From Leptolyngbya ohadii IS1 (GTDB lineage: Bacteria; Cyanobacteriota; Cyanobacteriia; Elainellales; Elainellaceae), in NCBI RefSeq assembly GCF_002215035.1, contig NZ_NKFP01000006.1, positions 3,005,080 through 3,069,079 of the forward strand: a stretch of DNA of 64,000 nt, in the 5' to 3' direction. The position numbers were made by a program, and so were the translations under genes. The notes under the pieces are model-generated. The model was not told the origin of the DNA. It saw only the letters and a list, made by a program, of their open reading frames with translations, and did not search any database. This document shows, piece by piece, positions 33,501 to 41,065 of this stretch; positions within the stretch are counted from its first letter, which is position 1; every line of letters begins with the position of its first letter.

Positions 33501-35674
33501 TGTCCCAGCAGGCGAATTTGCTCTGGGGTGTTAATGGGCAGATCGGCGATCGCATAATTTCGCAGATTGACATTCAGATCCAAATTCGTAATCGCAGGGG
33601 TGCCCTCCAGCCGTGCAAAGACCAATCCGTCTGCCTGGAAGCCCGTTGCCCTCGCATCAAGAACCTGAAGCCTGTCCCCCAGCCACCGCACATCTGCCGT
33701 CAGCGGAGACTCGATAATGGCAAGCCCCTGGGAAAATCGTGCCTGTCCCTGAGCCTCGATCGCCGCCAGATTGAAGTTGTCTAGACTGCCCGCTAGCTGG
33801 AAATTGCCGCTAAACAGTCCGCGTAAATCGGGCGAAAACTGGCGTAGCTCAATTCCCGAAGCCTGCACATCTGCCGTCCAGCGTCGGTTCACGGTTTCTG
33901 CATTTGCCCGGACAATGCCGCCTGCCACCAGTGCCGCTCCGTCTTCCAATGCAATCCGATCGCCCTGTACCCGCACCCGTCCCCGTGCCGCATAGGTTGC
34001 CTGGGGAGCCTGGAAATCCACCAGCGTCGTCAAATTATCTGGTGTTCCGGAAACCCTCACCTGGGCATCGACCACACCGATCGTAAAGTTATTCAGATTC
34101 GCGCCATACTGCCGGGCGATCGTGTCTCCGGGGAGATTTTGTCCCTGAAGGAAGAAGGCGACGCTGCCCTGATTGTTGCTCTGGTTGTTCTGGTTGTTGG
34201 CTTGATTGTTGTTTTGGTTGTTCTGATTATCGTCCTGATCCTCTTCATCGTCCTCTCCGCCAAAGGCAATCCGACCGTTCCCCGTCACCTGTCCTCCCCC
34301 AACGGGAACAGCCTGAATACCATCAAAGGACAGCACCCCATCTGCCACCCGATAGCGACTCTGCGCCGAGGCGAAAGTCACGCGATCGACCCGCACCGGC
34401 GTAATATTTTCTGCTACCCCCGCAATAATCGGTTCTTCGATGTCTCCCGTAATCCGCAGCTGCGATCGTAATGCTCCTGTCACGGGAACCGGAGACGACA
34501 CATCAAACGTTTCGAGTAACTCAGGAATGGTAGTGCGATCGCTTCGTGCCGTCAGGTTATAGCCTTGCTCGAAGTTAAGACTGCCGCCGACCTGGGCGGG
34601 AATTAAGCCGTATTTGCCGCGCACATTTTCAAAGAAGATGTCCTGTCCCCGAAAGCGCAGTTGCCCGTTGACCTGGCTTAAAAGCTGAGGGATCTGCTCG
34701 ATTCTCCCCGTCGCATTTTGAAACTGCACCGTGCCGTTGAGCTGAAGCGGGTCGTCGTCCCCTGGCGGAAACAAAACCTCTAGATCGCTGGAAATTCGTC
34801 CTGCCCGAACTTCGACTGGCAGAGGAACCAGGAGATTCACGTCGGGAGCCAGCAGATTGGTGCCCTGGGCGCGGAGAGTAGTTTGTTCGCGATCGAGGTC
34901 AGACTCGCCGGACACGCGAAACTCGCCTCCAGTTTCCGGTCTGCCCGAAACATCGTAGGAAATCAGCCGATTGTTATTGCGAAACAGGGCATTGGCGTCC
35001 ACGTCCTGAATGACCAGCTGCGGACGGGCAACGGCATCACGAGGCAGGGTTTCCGGTGCGTCCTCGTCCTGCGGCTCTGGATTCGGATTACGCTGCTCCT
35101 GCTCACGTTCCTGCTCATCTGGCTCAACGACTTTGGATTCATCCACGTCGCCAAAGGGTACGAGAGTCAGGGTGCCGTCCCGCACGCGCAGCGCATCCAC
35201 TTCGACCTTCACCAGCGGTTCGGGTGCGCCGGAATTATCCCGTAGACGGGTTGAAATCCACTCGCCATCCTCGTTTTGATCCGCAAAAGCCTCCGGGCGA
35301 ATCAGCGTTACATCGACGCTCAGCGTCCGATCCCACAGCACCTCGAAGGGGTTGAACGTCACCTCGACACGGGGAATTTCCAGGCGATCGGCATCTGCTG
35401 GCGTGGCAGGAATTGCAGAGGGTCCAAATACAATCCGGTTCAGGGAGATCTGCTCGATCGGTCCCACTTCCACCGGACGGTTAAGCTGATTGCTGACCTG
35501 ACGAGCGATCAGCGGTGCCAGATCCTCATTTACAAACCGCCAAGCCCACCAGACACCTCCCGCCAGACCCACGACCAGCAACCCACCCGCCACGAAGCCT
35601 GCCCGGATCACTGCCCGTCGCCTGCCCCTCGACCGTTCCTCCGGCTGATTTTGATTATTCGGAGAATTCGCCAT
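30554..35674 (-). CDS. tamB: TamB-like (DUF490) translocation/assembly protein
   Basis: A very large protein of ~1706 residues. An Arg-rich N-terminus and one membrane anchor (residues ~25-45) lead to ~1600 residues of repetitive beta-strand sequence, the AsmA/TamB beta-helix type. The last ~400 residues match DUF490, including IGGGNVTAIAQ and a C-terminal ...FETRF ending. Family knowledge: such proteins bridge the inner and outer membrane and aid lipid transport or outer-membrane protein assembly. Residues ~475-505 are an Asn/Gln/Asp-only linker. The start at 35674 (MANSPNN) is preferred; GTG 35683 in frame is close by and GAGGCGG overlaps it. Length is near usual for cyanobacterial members. 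Confidence 0.85.
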   Translation of the reverse strand: MANSPNNQNQPEERSRGRRRAVIRAGFVAGGLLVVGLAGGVWWAWRFVNEDLAPLIARQVSNQLNRPVEVGPIEQISLNRIVFGPSAIPATPADADRLEIPRVEVTFNPFEVLWDRTLSVDVTLIRPEAFADQNEDGEWISTRLRDNSGAPEPLVKVEVDALRVRDGTLTLVPFGDVDESKVVEPDEQEREQEQRNPNPEPQDEDAPETLPRDAVARPQLVIQDVDANALFRNNNRLISYDVSGRPETGGEFRVSGESDLDREQTTLRAQGTNLLAPDVNLLVPLPVEVRAGRISSDLEVLFPPGDDDPLQLNGTVQFQNATGRIEQIPQLLSQVNGQLRFRGQDIFFENVRGKYGLIPAQVGGSLNFEQGYNLTARSDRTTIPELLETFDVSSPVPVTGALRSQLRITGDIEEPIIAGVAENITPVRVDRVTFASAQSRYRVADGVLSFDGIQAVPVGGGQVTGNGRIAFGGEDDEEDQDDNQNNQNNNQANNQNNQSNNQGSVAFFLQGQNLPGDTIARQYGANLNNFTIGVVDAQVRVSGTPDNLTTLVDFQAPQATYAARGRVRVQGDRIALEDGAALVAGGIVRANAETVNRRWTADVQASGIELRQFSPDLRGLFSGNFQLAGSLDNFNLAAIEAQGQARFSQGLAIIESPLTADVRWLGDRLQVLDARATGFQADGLVFARLEGTPAITNLDLNVNLRNYAIADLPINTPEQIRLLGQTDFSGRVTGTPDAVQVAGQLGLNNFQINQVAFEPRLTGDLRYTNRGISLDVSGQQDRIALTLDDRNRPVNFFVQQGNAIAQGRTQGDILTATLENFPLQALNLTPAAAYGIGIVTGEASGSIEANIANLNNPSVIGQLVIDRPALGYIAGDRFAAQFRYVDGVAVLEQGELLQAGSRYLLSGTFNTRAENQLQARIVADQGRIEDVLSALNIFDLADFGRGLRPPVFATADAVQPFPVGQPDLTLLNQLRRYSEITALLNQQIAARQQASFLPDLSQLQGAFTGTIDINSSAQTGFNVGFDLAGQNWRWQDYRVDQVIARGELQNGVLTLLPVRFQSDESFLTFSGQFGGEQQSGQLLAEGVPVAALRDLFRLPIDIEGDLTANATLAGSVGNPQVIGEIQLVNTQINNNGTITTLPPLRNLFGYNDARLTFDSDFVRPEVTVAETAPQGQPADLSENPSINSPINPLDPDEPVEPQADQVDQFALNGSIPYKFPFMTVEPASNEFNVDLTVRNDGLALINAFTDQVQWRGGEAEVQLRATGVLTNTQQNLAIGGTAEFANARVASPLLPEDITNINGTIAFKNDQIQVQNLQGEFSRGQVVAQGTLPILLPLNVNNPDNQPPLTISLDKIALDLPDRYEGDVAGQVVLTGTALAPEIGGEVLLSNGEVRLPDQNGQTVAAIATASAPTTRFGDRETDLFSPPLLNNLRVSLGENLRVTNNPLLSFVVAGDLLVDGTIDDLRPDGVIQLQRGQVNLFTTRFNLDRRYNNTVVFESDRGLDPVLDVRLLALVPEVTRYPIPNTSPFAAAEVADLSAVADFGRLETVRVQASVNGPASELFNNLELTSDPDRSQTEILALIGGGNVTAIAQEDGVTTAIASLAGSAVLSQLQNLISNAFGLTDFSLFPTTLISEDARTSTFAIAAELGFDLTDDLSVSILQVLTAPEPTQFNLRYRLSNELSVRGSTNFRGDSRAILQFETRF

Positions 35675-36153
35675 CCGCCTCACCCCGCTACCCCTTCACA
35701 CCACAGTCCGGCTATTAACTGAACGTAAAAATCACCAGACTCCACGATCGCCTTTCAAATCACCTTTTAATGGAAACTCCACTGCTCTCACCCGCTGCCG
35801 GGATTATCCTTAAGCACTATAGCCGAGCCTCCTGGAGAGAAAGCAACACAAATGACAGCAGGATATCAGACTTTGAAGGGATTCCTGTGGTTGCAGGCGC
35901 TACGTTTCGCTTCTGCCGTGGATTTTGCGATTCCCTGCCTCAATTCTTCTGACGGATAATTCTGGCTGATATTTTGGGCTGGTATTTTAGGCTAATGATC
36001 CTGGCTAAAGCTTGTCGGCAGTTTTCGATCGCCTCATTTCCTGATAGTCTGCTGCTGTAACGTACTCTGCTGTTCCGGTGTGCTGAAGCAGTTCGACGTT
36101 TATTTTTTGCCTGCTATTTTTCATGAAGCGGTACAGGCGATCAAACTTTGGCA
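35675..36153. other. Intergenic region, about 480 bp, no gene seen
   Basis: It lies upstream of the tamB-like gene. Open frames are short and lack motifs (for example 35770-35952). Imperfect copies of GGCTGGTATTTTAGGCTAA-like sequence occur near 35960-36010. I see no tRNA or clear terminator. Confidence 0.4.
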
Positions 36154-36291
36154 TCACCGCAATGCGGCTTGATGATTCTGCGGAATTTCAGGATGGTGCT
36201 GCATTGCCAGCATTAAAGCTGCACTGGACAACAGCAAAATCGCAATTCCAATTCCAATTTCGATGACCCACTGATTCAGCTTAGACGGCAC
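36154..36291 (-). CDS. 45-residue single-helix membrane protein
   Basis: A small frame starting at GTG 36291, with AGGAG eight bases upstream, encodes MPSKLNQWVIEIGIGIAILL onward: a short basic head, one ~22-residue hydrophobic helix and a polar tail with HHPEIPQNHQAALR. It has good composition for a small membrane protein, but no homologue is claimed. A competing ATG three codons upstream-out-of-frame stops quickly. Translation is inferred from the site and codon pattern only. Confidence 0.45.
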   Translation of the reverse strand: MPSKLNQWVIEIGIGIAILLLSSAALMLAMQHHPEIPQNHQAALR

Positions 36292-36454
36292 GATCGCATC
36301 TCCTGTGCTCCGCTATCAAAACAATAGACGATCGAGTCGTAAAAAAGTTCAACAGGGTTACATTTTTTCCTCGAGTTGGGCTAGTTGGGCTAACCCTCCT
36401 GTAACAGTAACACGCCTTTACCGCCTGAACGGACGAGCCTCACGCTAAAGTTTG

Positions 36455-36670
36455 CTAATCCGTCTGACTCTCCTCCCGTAACGCTTTGACAATCTCCTGC
36501 GCCAAATTTTTACTCCACACCTGCTCAAAGGGACAGGAAACACGCTCATCCGATCGCTGAAACCAGCTAATCGCCTCCTCAAGCTGGCTGACGGAGTAAG
36601 TATCGTTAATCAGCATTTTGGTGAGCAGATTTTGCACAATCATGGCTTGAGCATCGTTTAAGACCAGCAT
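36455..36670 (-). CDS. Small hypothetical protein, second of a pair
   Basis: A 71-residue, mostly helical soluble protein (MLVLNDAQAMIVQNLLTKML, then SVSQLEEAISWFQRSDERVSC). No known motif. Its AGGAG ribosome-binding site overlaps the stop codon of the upstream small gene (TAGGAG), nine bases before its start, so the pair is translated together. The role is unknown. Confidence 0.6.
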   Translation of the reverse strand: MLVLNDAQAMIVQNLLTKMLINDTYSVSQLEEAISWFQRSDERVSCPFEQVWSKNLAQEIVKALREESQTD

Positions 36671-36679
36671 GAACTTCTC

Positions 36680-36937
36680 CTATGGGTTTTGCTGAGGTTG
36701 GCTAAACGTAAGACCAGATAGACCGGACGGCTGAGAATCAATCGCCTTCTCCAGCACGGGCTGATGCTCCGGTAGGTCAAACAGGAGGCGATAGGTGGCA
36801 GAGGGGCTAAGCTGCTGCAAAATCCGCAGATGTGCCTCGGCATCGGGACGACGACGCAGACGCGCCACAATCAGAGTCTGGGCATTGGGTAAACAGCGAA
36901 CCACGCACCAGGGATTCAGTTGGTTGTAATAGGACAT
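36680..36937 (-). CDS. Small conserved cyanobacterial protein, first of a pair
   Basis: An 85-residue protein starting MSYYNQLNPWCVVRCLPNAQ, with RLRRRPDAEAHLRILQQL and a C-terminal YRLLFDL. This pattern is familiar from small cyanobacterial proteins of unknown function. An in-frame extension to 37000 adds 21 residues without support. It is followed directly by a second small gene on the same strand. Confidence 0.6.
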   Translation of the reverse strand: MSYYNQLNPWCVVRCLPNAQTLIVARLRRRPDAEAHLRILQQLSPSATYRLLFDLPEHQPVLEKAIDSQPSGLSGLTFSQPQQNP

Positions 36938-37148
36938 GGGAAATTGAGACGATCGTATCAACGTCGATCGCATAGGGTTTGCAGGCGAAACTGTGACCAA
37001 TCGAAGGCTTGCGGGTGAGGCGAACGAGAATTACCCGTCGATCGACTGGTGCAAAGTGCCTGTAAGTGGTTGAAAGAATGAGAAACTATGGGGATGTAGG
37101 CGTTGCGGCTGCTTCACCTACTACCTTGTTGACTCTCCAATCACTATA

Positions 37149-37193
37149 AACTGCTTATAGTCCTGAGTCAACTGCTTATATAAACTGTTTATA
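37149..37193. promoter_or_regulatory. Three direct repeats upstream of an Xre gene, possible operators
   Basis: AACTGCTTATA occurs at 37149-37159 and 37170-37180, exactly 21 bp apart (two helical turns). A third variant, AACTGTTTATA, is at 37183-37193. The repeats end 12 bp before the start of the regulator, so they are candidate binding sites for the regulator itself. Confidence 0.5.
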
Positions 37194-37204
37194 AAGCTGC
37201 TGCA

Positions 37205-37441
37205 ATGACCGAGGTACAGGAGCCAGAAAAAGAGTCACCCCTTAAGAAGCGTCGAGATGAACTGGGCTTAACTCAGCGTGAGGTTGCAACAGCGATTAAT
37301 GTATCTGTACAGACGGTCAGCAATTGGGAAACAGGGCGATTCAAAGAAGTTCGCCTGACATTGCCTCAAGTTAAGGCACTTTGTCGGGTGTTGCAGTGGT
37401 CGATCGAGGATTTGCCGGATGATTTTAGACCGGAGGATTGA
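37205..37441 (+). CDS. Xre-family helix-turn-helix regulator
   Basis: A 78-residue Cro/Xre DNA-binding protein. The helix-turn-helix is LTQREVATAINVSVQTVSNW, followed by ETGRFKEVRLTLPQVKALCRVL; there is no separate sensor domain. Likely an autoregulated small regulator of a type common in cyanobacteria. It stands between a small-protein pair and a convergent VanW gene, with no toxin partner next to it. ATG 37205 is 12 bp after the direct repeats. Confidence 0.85.
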   Translation: MTEVQEPEKESPLKKRRDELGLTQREVATAINVSVQTVSNWETGRFKEVRLTLPQVKALCRVLQWSIEDLPDDFRPED

Positions 37442-37468
37442 AGGGCGGTGCAACATCCCAACCCCCTC

Positions 37469-38260
37469 CTACGATCGCTCACAAGGCTTATAGTGGCTCA
37501 CAGCCTGATAGTTCACCTCCCACTCGGTAAATGGATCAACTGTCCTTTGAATCGATCGCGTTGTTTCCACAATCCAGCCGGACAAATCATCGGCATTTTC
37601 TGGCGGAAGTTCCTGGATGATTCTGGACTCAATTTTGGTTTGCTGAGAGCGGGGCTGTTCACCCCAGAGGCTCGAAATTACTTCGCCGCGATCGCCCAGG
37701 ACTTCAAAGCGTAACTGCAACGGGGTTTGGCTGATGTTTCTAATCACTAAATCCTTGTAGCCATAGGCAACGGCAGCATCCTGACCCAGGGGATAAAAGC
37801 GGTTATCGCCGTAGGCATCAATGCTGTGGCAGTGGCGTTCTAGAACTTCGCAGCCTGCCTGCAAAAAGGTGTTGAATAAATTCGTTGCCACCAAACACAA
37901 ACCGCCCCCTACATCCGTCAGAACTTTCCCTCGGACAAAGACAGGAGCGGCACGAAAACCATTCTTCAGCGTCGGTTCACCCACCCGATCGCAAAAACTA
38001 AAAATGGCTCTGGGAGCCAACTGCAAACCGTGAATCCGTTCTGCCGCAAGCTGCAAATTCCACAGACGATTGGCGCGGATTTCGGGCGTACCGCGATCGG
38101 GAATGGGACTGCTAAACTCACTCCACAAATAGCCGTAGCGATCGGACTGTTCGGGGTCTTGAATTCGGGCGTAGTAAAAGGGATAGCCTCGTAAGAACGC
38201 TTTGCCTTGCTTGAGCTTGCTGCGAATCGGTCGTTTCCAGTCTTCCCAGAAAGGACGCAT
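37469..38260 (-). CDS. VanW-like family protein
   Basis: A 263-residue soluble protein with the VanW domain. Landmarks: RANRLWNLQLAAERIHGLQL, IFSFCDRVGEPTLKNGF and the DVGGGLCLVATNLFNTFLQAG segment, then HCHSIDAYG. VanW is found beside vancomycin resistance genes but its function is unknown, and no van genes are here. The start is preceded by a perfect 10-bp inverted repeat. Confidence 0.85.
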   Translation of the reverse strand: MRPFWEDWKRPIRSKLKQGKAFLRGYPFYYARIQDPEQSDRYGYLWSEFSSPIPDRGTPEIRANRLWNLQLAAERIHGLQLAPRAIFSFCDRVGEPTLKNGFRAAPVFVRGKVLTDVGGGLCLVATNLFNTFLQAGCEVLERHCHSIDAYGDNRFYPLGQDAAVAYGYKDLVIRNISQTPLQLRFEVLGDRGEVISSLWGEQPRSQQTKIESRIIQELPPENADDLSGWIVETTRSIQRTVDPFTEWEVNYQAVSHYKPCERS

Positions 38261-38270
38261 AATTTTTTCC

Positions 38271-38303
38271 GGCTAAAAATTGATTTATAGCTCATTTTTA
38301 GCC
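38271..38303. promoter_or_regulatory. Perfect 10-bp inverted repeat upstream of vanW
   Basis: GGCTAAAAAT and ATTTTTAGCC are exact inverted copies with a 13-base spacer, lying between the eboF stop and the VanW start. No T run follows on the minus strand, so a terminator is weakly supported; an operator or 5' leader hairpin for the VanW gene is equally possible. Confidence 0.4.
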
Positions 38304-38349
38304 AGAAGGTAAATATGAAGCGGATGATATGACCCGGTTGGCGATCGTC

Positions 38350-39723
38350 CTAACCCTTCAAATGACTCAGAATCACATTGAAGACATCGATCGCCTCCAG
38401 GGAATCCCTTTGCACCAGGTCGGTTTGGCGGGTGATCAGCAGAGGACAATCGGCGGGAGCGGGGGTGAGATGACCGTGGGAGCCTTTGACGACACTCGCA
38501 TCCAGGGGAATCACCTCCATCAGATAGCGGAATCCCAGCTTTTTCTTTAACAGCGTTAAGCCCAGCTTCAGCTTCGGCAATTTGAGCTTCGGATCGATGA
38601 AGAGTTCGGCGGGGTCGTAGCCCGGCTTGCGGTGAATATCGACCGTTCTGGCGAAATCTGGGGCTTTGCGATCGTCCAGCCAGTAGTAGTAGGTAAACCA
38701 GGCATTCGGTTTGGCAACCGCGACTAAATCGCCCGATCGCGGGTGATCCAGATGATATGCCTCTTTGCCTGCCTCATCTAACACCAGATCAATACCGTTC
38801 GTTTGTTCAAGAAGCTGTTTCACTTTCTCCAGACAGCTCGGGTCGTTCACGTACACATGGGCAATCTGGTGATCCGCGACGGCAAAGGCTTTACTGGCTC
38901 CCGCATCCAGCAGTTCCCGACCCAGTTCTTCCCGCACTTGCAGCAGTCCCGCCTCGCGCAGCACTCGATTGAGGTGAATCGGCTGATCCACCGGAGTGAT
39001 GCCATATTCCGAGAGAACAATTACCTGTGCGCCGCGACTCTCGTAGTAATCGATCAGGTCGCCGCAAATGGCATCAATTTCCCGCAGATCCTTTGCCACT
39101 TCGTTGGGCTGACAGCCGATCTTTTGCAGACAATAGTCGAGATGGGGCAGGTAGATCAGCGTCAGCGTCGGGCTGTGCATTTCCTCCACTCGCTTTGCCG
39201 AATTTGCGATCCATTCACTCGATTCAGCAGAAGTCGCCGGACCCCAGAACTTGAATAGAGGAAACTCGCCTAATTCAGCGTTAAGAGTCGATCGCAGTTC
39301 GGCAGGCTGGGTATAGATATCGGGCAGCTTGCGACCGTCAGCAGGATACATGGGGCGCGGCGTTACCGCATAGTCCACCGTGGAGTACATGTTGTACCAC
39401 CAGAACAGATTCGCGCAGGTAAAGCTCGGATCAATGCTGCGGGCGATATCCCAGATCTTTGGGCTTTGCACCAGCTTATTCGACTGCCGCCAGAACTTCA
39501 CCTCGCAGTCATCCTGGAAATACCAGCCGTTCGCGACAATTCCGTGATCGGTGGGATACCGTCCGGTGAGATAGGTGGACTGCGCCGTACAGGTGACAGC
39601 GGGAAGAACGGGCTGAATGGTAGAGAGACGACCCTGAGCAATCCATCGGTTTAACTGCGGGGTATGTTCTCCTAATAGTCTGGAACTCAATCCGACAACA
39701 TTAATAACAACCGTTTTTTTCAT
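38350..39723 (-). CDS. eboF: EboF, alkaline-phosphatase-superfamily phosphodiesterase
   Basis: A 457-residue enzyme of the nucleotide pyrophosphatase/phosphodiesterase type. The metal-site pattern is partly visible: the nucleophile region PAVTCTAQSTYLTGRYPTDHG, the later VIVLSEYGITPV, HQIAHVYV and SHGHLTPAPADC segments carry Asp/His ligands. No signal peptide is obvious. It is the last gene of the eboA-F cluster, 70 bp after eboE, all on the minus strand. The family assignment is by position and fold; the natural substrate is unknown. Confidence 0.85.
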   Translation of the reverse strand: MKKTVVINVVGLSSRLLGEHTPQLNRWIAQGRLSTIQPVLPAVTCTAQSTYLTGRYPTDHGIVANGWYFQDDCEVKFWRQSNKLVQSPKIWDIARSIDPSFTCANLFWWYNMYSTVDYAVTPRPMYPADGRKLPDIYTQPAELRSTLNAELGEFPLFKFWGPATSAESSEWIANSAKRVEEMHSPTLTLIYLPHLDYCLQKIGCQPNEVAKDLREIDAICGDLIDYYESRGAQVIVLSEYGITPVDQPIHLNRVLREAGLLQVREELGRELLDAGASKAFAVADHQIAHVYVNDPSCLEKVKQLLEQTNGIDLVLDEAGKEAYHLDHPRSGDLVAVAKPNAWFTYYYWLDDRKAPDFARTVDIHRKPGYDPAELFIDPKLKLPKLKLGLTLLKKKLGFRYLMEVIPLDASVVKGSHGHLTPAPADCPLLITRQTDLVQRDSLEAIDVFNVILSHLKG

Positions 39724-39793
39724 GGAATTGCACAGAGAAGAACAAAAAGAAATTACCGTTTTTAGCAGCGTCAGAAATCACGGAAAAGATGCG

Positions 39794-41011
39794 CTAAATT
39801 AGTGTTTTCAACACCCAAACATACTCCCGCTCGATCGACTCAAGAATATCCAGCTTCATATCAGGAGGTAGCACATCCCATGTGTACGTTTCTATTTCCA
39901 GGTGCGTACATTCTGGAGCAAGCGATAAATACTCCAGGATATGACTGATATGATCCTGCGTGGATGCAAAGGTAGAATACTCGTCAACAAAAATGGGAAC
40001 GTGAAAATGGGTTCGCCATTCGATCGCCTCATCCGTACTGAGGGCAGGCAGAGCCTCGGTGAGATCGGGATAGTGCTGAAGTGTGCCGTCTGCATAGCGG
40101 CTGATCACCTGATGCAGATAGGTCGATTCCGCGAAGGGAGTTAGTGCCTCTACGAGAGACTGACGCTGAGACGGCTCCGGAAGATTAATTTTCAGGGCAG
40201 CACTCAACTGGAACTTACCGATCGCAATTCCCGCTTCTCGCAGTGCAGTGAGGGCAGATTTTGGCTCCTCATACTCCACGGCAAAGTGGCAGGTATCATA
40301 GCAGAGGCGAATATGCCGCTTTAGCAACATTTCTGCTGTATCTGCGTGTACACCTAACCCCTTAATCAGGGCAGGAATGCCGATCGGTAAAAGCCAGTTT
40401 TGGAAGAAGGCGATCGTTTCCTGGGCGTTTTCAATCAGTCCGTCGGGTTCCGGCTCCAGATCTAGGTGAATCAGCTTTCCGGTGGACTGGTGAACCTGCG
40501 CCATCGTCATCACCGCTTCGACCAGATTCAGGGTGCTGCGCTGAAACACCAGCTCCATTGCCGCCGTATCTTCTCGCCACCAGGGTTTGTAGGACAGGGG
40601 CAAAGTTGAAATACCGCCGTCCATGCCTTCGGGCAGCAGGGTTGCCAGGATATGAATCAATCGCTGCGTGTAGGTCAGGCGTTCTTGAAGCGACCAGTCC
40701 GGCGCGTAAACCCGATCCTTCACGATCTGGTGATGGAATCCGCCAAAGGGAAAGCCATTTACCGTGAACACATACAAATCCTGCTCCTGAAGCCATGCCT
40801 GAAACTGACTCAGGGTATTCCCGGCTAACAGCTCATGCGTCGCTGCATCCGCCAACCGCAACCCCACGCCAAATGGCTGATCCGGACTGAGCCGCTGTTT
40901 TAGAATCGGCAGATAGGTTTTGAGATTGCGATCGGTGGCACCCCAGCTTTCGCCCGGATGAATATTCGTGCAGTACGTCAGATGCAGCGGTGAAGGAGTA
41001 GAAAGACGCAT
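39794..41011 (-). CDS. eboE: EboE, xylose-isomerase-like TIM barrel protein
   Basis: A 405-residue protein of the sugar isomerase/endonuclease IV-like TIM-barrel group (HLTYCTNIHPGESW, HLDLEPEPDG, LCYDTCHFAVEYEEP, with Glu/His metal-ligand candidates). In the ebo cluster this protein follows eboD. It lies 54 bp after eboD and 70 bp before eboF, so it is likely in one transcript. The substrate is not known; family knowledge suggests a sugar-like compound. Confidence 0.85.
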   Translation of the reverse strand: MRLSTPSPLHLTYCTNIHPGESWGATDRNLKTYLPILKQRLSPDQPFGVGLRLADAATHELLAGNTLSQFQAWLQEQDLYVFTVNGFPFGGFHHQIVKDRVYAPDWSLQERLTYTQRLIHILATLLPEGMDGGISTLPLSYKPWWREDTAAMELVFQRSTLNLVEAVMTMAQVHQSTGKLIHLDLEPEPDGLIENAQETIAFFQNWLLPIGIPALIKGLGVHADTAEMLLKRHIRLCYDTCHFAVEYEEPKSALTALREAGIAIGKFQLSAALKINLPEPSQRQSLVEALTPFAESTYLHQVISRYADGTLQHYPDLTEALPALSTDEAIEWRTHFHVPIFVDEYSTFASTQDHISHILEYLSLAPECTHLEIETYTWDVLPPDMKLDILESIEREYVWVLKTLI

Positions 41012-41065
41012 GGATTTTGTGAGTGAGGAACGAAGAACCGGAAAGACGAACAGGTAGATCCGCAG

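Noticed and set aside
35770-35952. 60-codon frame upstream of the tamB-like gene
   Set aside because: No start signal, no motif, and residue composition is typical of a chance frame.
37469-38260. Vancomycin resistance role for the VanW protein
   Set aside because: No other van gene is present and VanW domains are common in bacteria without resistance.
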